The position numbers were made by a program, and so were the translations under genes. From positions 88,736,016-88,800,015 of the forward strand of contig CM036162.1 in NCBI GenBank assembly GCA_020631735.1: 64,000 nucleotides of DNA, written 5' to 3'. Numbering within the stretch: the first letter of the stretch is position 1; each line of letters starts with the position of its first letter. The DNA comes from Saccharum officinarum (Eukaryota; Streptophyta; Magnoliopsida; Poales; Poaceae). A model generated the notes under the pieces. It ran no database searches, had not been told where the DNA came from, and saw only the letters and a program-made list of their open reading frames with translations. Shown piece after piece: positions 54,263-64,000 of this stretch.

Positions 54263-57018
54263 CACTACCAGAGCACAGGTTTTTCCTGATCCAAAAACCG
54301 TTAGGAAAGCCTAAAAAACCGACATGAATTATATTCCTAACATCCAACCGTCAGGAATCCACCGACAGGAATAGCTCGACAGGAAAGAGCTGTTTTTCCT
54401 GACAACCAGCCGACAAGAAACAATTCCTGACGGTAGTTCCTGACGGCTTACATCTGATTGGGTCAAGACCTACTCTTGTTAGTGCAGCCGTCAGGAGTTG
54501 CCATCATGAAAATTTAACCGTCAGGAATCTATTTGTTATCCCTGATATTTGAAGCCGTCAGGAAAAGCTATCAAGTAACTAGCACCTACAATACCCTAAT
54601 ATAATCCATATTTGTGCACTATATAATGTCTATACATCCACTTGCAAATCACATTAGACATTAAATTCAACACTAATGATCATTAGGAGCTTGCAATTCA
54701 ATCACAAATTCACATATCAACCAATTCCAAATGGCACTTAAGCTCAATACATATTCACTGTTCACCACACTAAAATAACATGGTATCCCCTAAACTGAAT
54801 TAAGAATACATTTCACTACGCGGCAAGTCCTAGCACTGACAGCTTCACAATATCTACATCATATTAACAACACAAACGAAGCAGCAACGTTGTTTCCAGC
54901 ATGGCACGACCAAGTTACCTACAAGGAGTAGAGTTAGAATAATCAACTTGAATTGACTCAATTATCATGGGATACAATTTACAAACGCATGTTGGCATGG
55001 AAAAAATTATGTACTATTGTATTCGGCTGTAGAGCTGCTACATGTTGTTACTTGTATTAAACATTGAGTTGTAACCATGAAAGTCTAAATACCAGAACTA
55101 TACTGCAATTCAAATGTTTCTTGTCTCCAGTTAACATAAAGAGGTGATGAAGCTATTTTTGACAAAAATAGCAAAAGGCCTAATTTCGTATACCAATGTA
55201 ACATTTAGTTCAATAAAAATTAGAGACCTAGGTAGACTGATGTTTACAATGTGTCATCACTAATGCTCAGCATATGGTACTTTGGGAATCAGTATAATTA
55301 CGACATGAGATACGTAGGCCAAGAGGCCACCATCCAGTAACGTATTAGCATAGGCCACAACTATTTTCATTGAGCGAAATATTCCATTGTTAAATACTTA
55401 AATTATTTTCTCAGTGGCCCAGTGAAAAGTAGCAAATTTTTAAGTACCTGTGAATGCCCAAAAGGAATATATATATATATATATATATATATCCCAGAAT
55501 TATATCTTCATAGCTGAGCTACCTGTTAAACACAAAATACGTCTACTATTATATCTTCACAGGTTGTAACTAGCTGCAGCAAGAAGCAAGTATAATAGTA
55601 CATATTTGTTCAAGTAAACTTTTAGGCGTTATGTTTTTTCATCTTGCAAGTAAACTATTCATTCAATGGCTTTTTTTTCCATCTTGCATAAAGGCAACTT
55701 GCAAGACTAGTTAAGGATTGAGAGAACTTAAATTGTGTAGAACACCTTAAATTGCGTACGACCACTGCATAGTAGAGAACATACAAGTTCAGATTACAAC
55801 CAGATGCATAATTAAAGAGCCGCATATGCACAATTAAATGGTCAGTCCTATATAACCAGTCCTAAATCATAATCACTTGAAAAAACACATGCTTCAAAGG
55901 TACTGCACCTGCTCATTTCATTGTGCATCAATATTCGCTGCTTTCAGAATGGCTACTCGCGCAACATGTATTGCCTACTACAAGAGCTAATTACAGGAAA
56001 TGAGGAAAATGCATTTTTATACCTAGTACTTGAAGCCTAAGCTTGCTTGCTTCTTCCCTGGAAGTCAGAACATCAACACCTGCTGCTTGGCCAGTCGCAG
56101 AGTTTATACAAAGGCAAAATAAGTTAATTCAGTAAGAACTATTGCTTTGACCTACTACATGAGTTACAGAAAACTGCATCAAGGTGATTTTTCTCTTGTA
56201 TGTGACTATCATTTGTCTTTTAATCAATGAAACATTAGCCAAGTTACCACAAAAGTAGAAACATCAGTCCAGATCTGAGAAAAAAGGAGATTGGGAGAGA
56301 GAAACAGGGCACCTTATGTAGATCGGGAGGGGACCAAGCGGTGGCACGGGCGTCGGGAAGACCTAGGGGCGAGGGCGGAGAGGGCGTGGGGATCCCTCAG
56401 GGCAGGGGCAGCAAGCGGCGTGGACATGGGGGACCAACCTTAGGACGGTGGTGGTGTGGGTGACGGGGATCGCCTCGCGGTGGTGGCTGCTGGTGGCGCG
56501 GGCTTAGGGGATCTACCTCGGAGCGGTCGCGGTCAGTAGTGTGGGCGTGGGGAAGCTTCCTCGGGACGGTGGCGGCACGGGTGTCGGAGGTCCACCTCGA
56601 GGCGGCGTCTGCCGGCGTCACGGCCGTGGGGGGTTTCCTCAGAGCAAGGGTGGCGCGGGCGTCGGGATCCCATCGGTGCGGTACGGTGACGACGAAGGCT
56701 TTAGGGAGGCGGCGGGCGGGCGAAGGAGAATAGAATAGGGGCAGGTGCGTGAGGGTTTGGCGATTTTATGTCTCCATGTGGGACCCACAGGACTGTAGCT
56801 TGGGCGCATCCTCAATTTTTTGCGTGACCCACGTAGGAGAGGGGATTCCTGTTGGTTCAGAGTCAGCCGTCAGGAGTCATCTCTATGTTCCTGATGGTTT
56901 ATGTAGTTCCTATGGGTTTCGTAGAGCCGTGAGGAGTATTCAGATCCATTCCTGGCGGTTTGACCAAAGCCGATAGGAAAAACTAAAACCGACAGGAAAA
57001 ACCTCTTCTCTGGTAGTG
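54263..57018. mobile_element. Non-autonomous CACTA element, 2.76 kb
   Basis: Ends CACTACCAGAG and CTCTGGTAGTG are perfect 11-bp inverted repeats. Subterminal copies of CCGTCAGGAA and GACAGGAA crowd the first 300 bp and the last 180 bp in both orientations, the transposase-binding pattern of CACTA elements. No TNP2-like gene is present. The interior is AT-rich except for a GC-rich block at 56330-56740. Flanking trinucleotides are TCA and TTA, so the 3-bp duplication is decayed or absent. Confidence 0.88.
55468..55492. repeat. (TA)n microsatellite in the CACTA element
   Basis: About 12 TA units. Confidence 0.88.
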
Positions 57019-57746
57019 TTAGATCGTGAATTGAAGACCATGATCCAAATCCAAACCGATACACTAGCAGGCTAGTTTCTATCAACTTGCAATCACAAGA
57101 TTAGATCTCCATCAGCCACCATACATGTCTTGTCATATGTTATTTCTTCCAACTAGCGGTACACTTTTCAATCTTGGAGTGATTAACAAGTTCATGTGCA
57201 CTATCAAACTTGTAATCATATATTGTATTTTTTTTGGCAAAGGTCACTTTGGAGTAGCTCTAGTCTATGTCAAAGTTGAACAAAGGGACTAGTATGGTCT
57301 GATTTATCGGTAATGCTACGCGTCTTACGTCCGACATGAGCAAATTGTTGAACGCTCCCGTAGACCCGCCGCCTCATTGCTTGCACTTTTACCCCATCGC
57401 TCGCTCTACCCGCAAGTTTATTAAAAAAATCACCCATCCTTATCCCTTTCGCTTCCTCCCCTGTCAGAGCACCTTGCGCCTGCCTGTCTTAGACACGGAC
57501 GAGCACTCCCCTTGCTGCTACTATGCGCCCCATCCATCACCGCTCGCTCGCGCCTCGTTGCGCACCCCTCTCGCCCCCTCCCATCGTGCCCACCACCCGC
57601 TCGCTCCCATCGCACGTGCTGGTGCTAGTGGTGCTCGCTTCGCCGATCACGTGCACTGCCAGCCCGATCGATCCAAGCCTGGTGCTGATGGCGCTAGTGG
57701 CGGTGGTGCTCACGCGCGCCGCTGGTCCTGGATGCTAGTGGTGCTT
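57019..57746. other. Intergenic, nothing recognised
   Basis: Open frames from about 57336 are Pro/Arg/His-rich without family resemblance. Confidence 0.4.
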
Positions 57747-59067
57747 TGAAAGCTCTAGTTTGGTTTTGGTGAATTGATAAAACCCTATGTGCTAACCTAT
57801 TTGCTCTAGTGATCATGAGCTAGGTAGCACTATTCTAAGTGGTGGAGCAAATGAAGATCATGTTGATGGTGGTGATGGCCATGGTGATCAAGTGCTCGGC
57901 TTAGAAAAGAAGAAAGAGAAAAACAAAAGGCTCAAGACAAAGGTGAAACTTGATAGGAGCTTTTTGGTTTGGTGATCGAGACACTTAACGAGTGTGATCA
58001 CAATTAGTATAGATAGTCGTACTATTAAGAGGGGTGAAACTTGTCATGAAATATGGTTATCAAAGTGCCACTAGATGCTCTAACTCATTGCATATGCATT
58101 TAGATCTAGTGGAGTGCTAACACCCTTGAAAATACTTGTAAAAACTTGCTAACACACATGCACAAGGTGATACACTTGGTGGTTAGCATATTTGAGCAAG
58201 GGTGGTGACGTTGGAGATCAAAAGGAGGTGTTTTTGATCGACCGGATGCTGGCCACGAACTGACTGGACTCGGCTGTTGTGCGTCTGGTCAATTTTAAAG
58301 GAGTTGGCGCACTCGGGTTGTGTCTGGAAATCGACTGGACATAGCATAGTGTTTGTGACCGGACATGCAGGGCCTACGTCTAGTCACAGGTGATGTACGC
58401 TGATGTCGAGCGTGAAACTTGGCGCACAGAGGAGAAGAAGGGATCAGACGCTGGCCTACGTCCGGTCGAGGTGCATCTGACATATTCGATCATGGTTTGG
58501 GTGCTCTAGAACCTCTCTGGAAGTGACCTGACACGCAGTGGCTGGAGTGAAGCGGCACCCGATTGCAGATCAGGCGTGTGATGCATATAAGCGCGTGAAC
58601 CTCCAAGTGAGTGAATTGCCACAATAGGGACTAGCTTACCGACAAACAAGTGAACCTCGGTGAAAAATCATTATGTCATCTTGTCCTGAGAATTTCTTAG
58701 TATTCATTGTGATTGGTTGATTGATCATCTCTTGCCATGTCGGTATAGCCCTCCTACTACTCTTGTACTTACATTCCTAGTGTAGCTGAGCTCTTTAGTG
58801 TAATTAGTTTTGAGAGCTAGTCTGTGTCTTGTCTAGTAGTTAGTGAGGCTCTTTAATTAGTCTTTGAGAGCTCACTAATTTAGTGTAGTGACATAGCCTT
58901 TGTGTGCTTAGAGACTATAGCAACCAGAATTGTGGTAGGTAGCTTACATTTTTAGTAGGTTAGCGTAACATTCACTTCGCCTCATATTTGTCTAACCGCT
59001 TTGCTTAGTGTTGTTGTAGAAATTTTTATAGGTTGTTCACCCCCACTCTAGCCATTAGGACCTTTCA
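57747..59067 (+). repeat. 5' LTR of the Copia element, 1321 bp
   Basis: Starts TGAAAGCTCTAG and ends TTAGGACCTTTCA; TG...CA and TGAAAG/CTTTCA termini. Its last 37 bp match, reversed, the start of the solo LTR at 31600. Degenerate CCGGA palindromes lie at 58230-58520. Confidence 0.9.
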
Positions 59068-59069
59068 AG

Positions 59070-59085
59070 TGGTATCGAAGCCGAG
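59070..59085 (+). other. Primer-binding site of the Copia element
   Basis: TGGTATCGAAGCC lies two bases after the LTR, close to the initiator tRNA-Met complement TGGTATCAGAGC used by most Copia elements. Confidence 0.85.
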
Positions 59086-59092
59086 GTCACCA

Positions 59093-61330
59093 TGATTTAT
59101 GGCTTAACAACCTTCAGTGTCAAAATGGCTCAAATTAACAACACCAAGGAGCCACCCCAATTTGATAGCACAAATTATCCATATTAGAAGTCAAAGATGA
59201 TCACACATATCTAGTCAATCAATAGAAAGGTGTGGAAGGTGGTAGAGACCAAGATTGAGATTGCCAATCCATAGAATCCCACCACGACCGAAGAAGTGCT
59301 TCTCCAAAAAATGACATTGCTCTAAGTGCCATTCATGATATAATCGATAAGAGAACATTTGAGCAAATTAAGAACATTGAGATGGCTCATGAGGCTTGAA
59401 AGAAGTTGGAGGAATCATTTGAGGGCACATAAGCGGTGAAGGGTGCAAAGGCATACATTCTCAAGGAGAAATTTGCAAGCTTTAAGATGAAGGATGATGA
59501 GAGTGTGCCGGAGATGTTTCATAGACTTCAAGTGCTTGTCAATGATCTCAAAGCACTTAAAGAAGAGGTGAAGGACAAGGATTTCTCTCACAAGTTCTTG
59601 AGATGCTTGCCATCAAGATTTGGCATGTTGGTCACTTTACTAGTATGAAGTGGTTTAGATACATATAGATATGATGGTGAGAAGGAAGAAAAGAAGAAGA
59701 AGAAAGATGAGAAGAAGGATGAGAAGAAGAAGAGTGTGGCATTCAAAGCCACATCATCAAGGGCAAGGCAAAGCAAGAATCATGAAGTTAAGATAAAGAC
59801 TTAAGCTTTGATAAGATGGATGATGAGAAGATGGTTCTCTTTATGAAGAGATTTGGCAAGTTTATTGTGAAGAAGGGCTACCATGTTAAAAGGAAGAAGT
59901 CTTCATTCAAGAACAAGAAAGAGTTAAGAAGGTGCTTCAAGTGTAGAAGCAAAAATCATCTTCTTGCTCAATGCACGTACAATAGCGACAATGATGATGA
60001 TGACAAGAAGAGTAAGAAGAAGGACAAGAAGGATAAGAGATTGTCCCGATCACATAGTGGCGGATTGCCCCTATGAAGATAAGAGATTTCATAATGCAGA
60101 CTTAAAGCTCAAGAAGAACAAGAAGGATAAGAAAGAGAAGGAGAAGAAAGCAAAGAAGAGCTTCACATTCAACAAGAAGAAGAAAGGTGGTGGTTATGTG
60201 GTCACTTGGGATAGTGACAACTCTAATAGTGATGATGATGCAAGCTCTAGTGATGATGAGAGGACCACTCGGTGAGCCATTGCAAGCATCGCCCTCTCCA
60301 ACAAGCCATCCATCTTCGACACTACATCGACATGCCTTATGGCCAAGCCTACTAAGGTAAAATATGATGATAATGATGATAATTCTTGTGCTAGTGATGG
60401 TTGTAGGAGTGATGATGAGGAGGATGAGGACTACTCCAAGGATGATCTATTAGGCATAATAGATCAAATGAGCAAGGGCTACAAGAGGACAACCAAGAAG
60501 TGCAAAATCTTGGAGCAAGAGCTCATTGCCAAGAGCAATGAGAATGATGCCTTGATGGAGGAGCTTGTTACTATCAAAAAGAGTAAGAAGTGCAAAGGAA
60601 TTGAACAAGAGCTCAAAGCTCTTAGGAAATCCTTTGATGAGCTAGAGGCCTCTCGTGAGTGTCTAAAGGAAGACCACGAGGACCTTGAAGTTGCTCACAC
60701 TAGGCTTAAGGAAGCCCACTCCACTCTACTTGAGCTCATCAAGGAAAAGGACTCAAGTTGGAGAAGTTCATGAAGGAAGCTAAGGAGAAGCAAGTGATTG
60801 TCACTTGTGATATTGGACTAACATGTGATATTATTGATGATTCTTTATTTGTTGGTCCTACTAATGCTTCATGTAGCTCATTATCATCCACCACAACCAA
60901 CTCTATCTCTACTACTAGTGATTTATCACTTGTGGTTGAGAATGAGACTCTCAAGAAAGAGGTGGATGATCTCACCCGCGCATTAGGCAATGCCTATGGT
61001 GGGGATGCTCGCTTGCTAAAATGCTTGGGTAGCCAAAGGTTCTCTCTTAACAAAGAGGGTTTGAGTTATACTCCCAAGAAGGGCAAGGCAGCCTTTGCTA
61101 CTCTAAAGCCTCGCTTTGTGAAGAGAAATGGTCGTTATTGCAATAGATGCAAGCAAGTTGGGCATCTAGAGATTAATTGTAATAAAATGAACAAGAACAA
61201 CAACAAGTTTCATGCTAAAATGGATTGCATTCCTTTTGATTCTTGTTATGTTTTTACCAAGGGTGAGAAGGGTGTGTGCGCTAAGTTTGTTGGTACACCA
61301 ATTGTGGGTCCAAAGAAGAAGGTAATTTAG
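59093..61330 (+). pseudogene. Copia gag remnant
   Basis: Gag forms the particle core and binds RNA. A start near 59093 is followed by an in-frame stop near 59185. KFASFKMKDDESVPEMFHRL (59470-59530) is the retrotransposon gag core. A Lys/Asp-rich stretch follows, then a knuckle CFKCRSKNHLLAQC at about 59935-59976. A heptad-like coiled coil (ENDALMEELVTIKK onward) runs at 60500-60760, and a second knuckle CNRCKQVGHLEINC is near 61140-61180. Several frame changes break it (near 59655, 60050, 60275, 60765). Confidence 0.85.
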
Positions 61331-61396
61331 GTACCAAAGAGCTTAGTTACTAACCTCCAAGGACCCAAGCAAGTATGGGTACCTAAAAGACATTAA

Positions 61397-63364
61397 TTTG
61401 TTTTGTAGGTAAATTACAAGGCCGAGGAAGGCATTGGGTGCTTGATAGTGGGTGCTCTCAACATATGACCGGTGATTCAAGAATGTTCAACTCTCTTAAA
61501 TTAAATGATAGCGGCATTGATAGCATCATATTTGGTGACAATAGCAAGGGTGATGTGAAGACTCTTGGAAGGATTGCAATCTCAAATGATCATAGCATTT
61601 CCAATGTGCTCCTAGTTGAAAAGTTGAACTTTAATCTTCTCTCGGTTGCTCAATTGTGTGATCTTGGTTTCAAGTGCATATTTGGTGTTGATGATGTGGA
61701 GATAATTAGTGTTGATGGTTCCAATTTGATTTTCAAAGGCTTTAGATATGAGAATCTATACTTGGTTGATTTCAATGCTAGTGACACTCAACTCTCAACA
61801 TGCTTGCTCACCAAATCAAGTATGGGTTGGTTATGGCATAGAAGACTTGGTCATGTTGGCATGAATCAATTAAACAAGTTAGTAAAGCATGACTTAGTTA
61901 GAGGCTTGAAGGATGTCACATTTGAGAATGATAAGCTATGTAGTGCATGTCAAGCCAGAAAGCAAGTGGGCAACACTCATCCATTGAAGAGCATTATGAG
62001 TACTTCCAAGGCATTTGAGTTGTTGCACATGGATCTATTTGGGCCAAATACATACACAAGCATTGGTGGCAACAAGTATGGGTTTGTGATTGTGGATGAT
62101 TTCACTAGATATACATGGGTATTCTTTCTTGTGGACAAGAGTGATGTATTTGACATATTCAAGAAGTTCATCAAGAGAGTGCAAAATGAGTTTGAGACCA
62201 CAATCAAGAAAGTGAGAAGTGACAATGGAAGTGAGTTTAGAAACACAAGAGTTGATGAGCTTGGAATCAAGCATCAATTTTTGGCCAAGTATACACCTCA
62301 ATCAAATGGCCTAGTTGAGAGGAAGAATAGAACCTTAATTGATATGGCAAGATCAATGTTGAATGAGTATAATGTGAGTCATTCATTTTGGGCCGAAGCA
62401 ATCAACACGGCTTGCTTCTATAGCAACCGCCTCTATTGCCACAAGTTCTTAGAGAAAACACCATATGAGATCTTAAATGGAAGAAAGCCCAACATTGCAT
62501 ACTTTCGGGTTTTTGGTTGCAAATGCTATATCTTAAAGAAAGACACTAGATTGAGCAAGTTTGAAAAGAAATGTGATGAATGCTTCCTACTTGGCTACTC
62601 AACTTCAAGCAAAGCTTATAGAGTTTGGAATTTGGCTAGTGGTCAACTTGAAGAAGTGCATGATGTTGAGTTTGATGAAATCAATGGTTCTCAAGATAAA
62701 GAAGATAACTTGGATGATGTGAGAGGAACTCAATTGACCAATGCTATAAAGAAATGGATATTGGTGATATTAGGCTAAAGCAAGTGATTGATGTGGATGA
62801 CAACAAAGATCAAGTGCTCCAAAGTCCAATTACACAAGCTAGTGGTTCTCTAATGCAAAATCAAGCTAGTACATCATCTCAAGTGCAACAAGATCAACAA
62901 GTGGCTAATTCATCATCTCTAACTCATGATCAACATCAACATCCAAGCAATCAAGTCCAAGTGCTTCAACCAACTAATATTGCAAGAGACCATCCATTAG
63001 ATTCTATCATTGTTGACATACAAAGGGGAGTTCAAACTAGATCAAGATTGGCATCATTTTGTGCTCACTCTTCTTTTGTGTCAATGGAAGAACCCAAGGA
63101 CATTGATAAAGTATTGAGAGATCCGGATTGGGTAAATGCAATGCATGAAGAGCTCAACAACTTCAAGAGAAATAAAGTATGAGAACTAGTTGAGAGGCCT
63201 AAGGATCACAATGTTATTGGAACAAGATGGGTCTTTCGCAACAAGCAAGATCAAGATGGAATAGTAGTAAGGAACAAAGCAAGACTAGTGGCTCAAGGTT
63301 ACACACAAATAGAGGGTCTTGACTTTGGTGAAACTTATGCCCCGGTTGCTAGATTGAAAGCAAT
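61397..63364 (+). pseudogene. Copia pol remnant: protease, integrase, start of reverse transcriptase
   Basis: The aspartic protease motif LDSGCSQHMTG is at 61438-61470. The GAG-pre-integrase zinc region (LWHRRLGHVGMNQL, CSACQARKQ) lies at about 61830-61970. The integrase core has its D, D and E in HMDLFGP, SDNGSEF and NGLVERKN (62025-62325). A frame change falls near 62770. The reverse transcriptase begins near 63090 (DPDWVNAMHEEL), has a TGA at 63180-63182 where Trp is usual, continues through GTRWVFRNK and YAPVARL, and is cut at 63364. Confidence 0.9.
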
Positions 63365-63367
63365 TAG

Positions 63368-64000
63368 TGTCGGTACCAACAGTACGGGGGTACCCACATC
63401 CATCGCTAATAAAAAACTAAAACGACTGAAACCGCAATAAAAGGCAGCCCGCCTCGACCGCGTATCCAGTCCGCCCCGTACGAGCCCGCTCGACGGGGCG
63501 CCTCGACCGTGCTCCGCTCCGACTCGTACGAGGCCCGCTCGACGGGGCGCCTCGACCGCGCTCCGGCTCCGACTCGTATGAGGCCCGCTCGACGGGGCGC
63601 CTCGACCGCGCCTCATCCCGTACAGCAAGGTACCTCGACGGCGCTCTGACCCGCGCGAGGCTCGTCCGCCCACTGGGAAAAACTCCAACTCGCGTAAGCC
63701 CGGGTCGAGCGCCTCGGCTCCTTCTCTTTACCTACCCTAGGGCAAAAGCCATAGCATTTAATGCGTTACCTACTACCACCTACCGGCATGGCTGCGACCA
63801 GGATCGACGTGGGAACAATGCCCGTGTCAGATCTCACTGTTTTAACCGCCCATCCCATGATGGGAGGTGAAAACCGTCACTGTACCCACCTTACCGCGCA
63901 CTGTTTACCATCGATCACCCTCGAGGGAGGATAAGACAAGGCCCATTCTCCGCAATCTTGGGGATTCGGCCTTATCCATCCGGTCTCGACCCGGCCTCGA
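63368..64000 (+). mobile_element. LTR of another retrotransposon (Gypsy-like), runs off the window
   Basis: Starts TGTCGGTACCAACAGTACGG exactly where the Copia reading frame stops; the candidate 5-bp target is ATTAG (63363-63367). At 63470-63620 a GC-rich unit of about 60 bp (CCCGCTCGACGGGGCGCCTCG core) is repeated three times. This LTR start is common among large grass Gypsy families. Its other end and coding part lie outside. Confidence 0.8.
63476..63620. repeat. Tandem GC-rich repeat inside the terminal LTR
   Basis: Three copies of CTCGACGGGGCGCCTCGACC, spaced 40-60 bp, with CGACTCGTA(C/T)GAGGCCCG between the later ones. Confidence 0.8.

Larger units (their letters stand above)
57747..63367 (+). 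mobile_element. Sirevirus-type Ty1/Copia retrotransposon, 3' part displaced by another insertion
   Basis: A 1.3-kb LTR, a tRNA-Met-type primer site, gag, and pol in the Copia order (protease, integrase, then reverse transcriptase) are seen. Long LTRs, an extended gag with coiled coil and two CCHC knuckles, and the LTR palindromes point to the Sirevirus/Maximus lineage. The element breaks off within the reverse transcriptase at 63367, where a different LTR begins. Stops and frame changes show it is old. Confidence 0.9.

Noticed and set aside
56330..56740. GC-rich block in the CACTA element as a captured gene
   Set aside because: No frame shows a recognisable domain; Gly/Val/Arg-rich repeats of GGTGGCG-type words explain the composition.
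1..64000. CRISPR arrays, bacterial operons, phage or toxin systems
   Set aside because: None seen; repeats here are plant transposon and satellite-like, and genes have plant introns and promoters.

Overview
This window is nuclear DNA from a grass (Poaceae), most likely an Andropogoneae-type genome such as sorghum, sugarcane or Miscanthus. The evidence is intron-containing plant genes with GC-rich grass exons, plant-specific families (subtilase, DYW-class PPR, NF-YC, BURP), and dense grass repeats: Tourist, Stowaway and hAT MITEs, PIF/Harbinger, CACTA, Helitron-like ends, Sirevirus-type Copia and other LTR elements. A run of 100 N at 22399-22498 shows it is a draft assembly.

Layout. 1-1190: broken ATP-dependent phosphofructokinase. 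2142-10072: ten-exon subtilisin-like protease with a TATA box, a tRNA-Ile(AAU) gene in intron 7, transposons in intron 3, and three single-base losses at GGGG runs. 12640-12834 (-): 64-residue one-helix membrane protein. 13.4-17.4 kb: MITEs and inverted repeats. 17542-19440: intact single-exon DYW-class PPR protein, followed almost at once by the 3' piece of a LINE (to about 20.5 kb). 22746-23070 (-): remnant of a BURP-domain gene. 26200-26808 (-): intact NF-YC histone-fold subunit with MITEs just upstream.

27715-35150 is a PIF/Harbinger element with TAA target duplications. Its transposase is split, just before the codon of its first catalytic Asp, by a retroposed sequence with a 14-bp target duplication. 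That retroposed sequence was itself hit by two solo LTRs, each with a 5-bp target duplication. 35.2-40.0 kb looks like a Helitron carrying a dead Raf-like kinase fragment. 41387-47891 is a structurally complete, young LTR element (AGAAG target duplication, LTRs about 98% alike by eye) with no recognisable polymerase. 49645-49917 (-) is a second small membrane-protein gene. 50.6-54.1 kb holds a LINE fragment between 112-bp direct repeats and a cluster of MITEs. 54263-57018 is a CACTA element. 57747-63367 is a Sirevirus-type Copia element cut by another LTR retrotransposon that runs off the window end.

The likely working host genes (protease if its frameshifts are artefacts, tRNA-Ile, two small membrane proteins, PPR, NF-YC) do not form a pathway or operon; each is its own plant transcription unit. 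I found no evidence for a new multi-gene system. The most informative signals are the repeated G5-to-G4 losses in the protease, the same-strand tRNA in its intron, the datable four-layer transposon nest, and the gene fragments inside mobile DNA.
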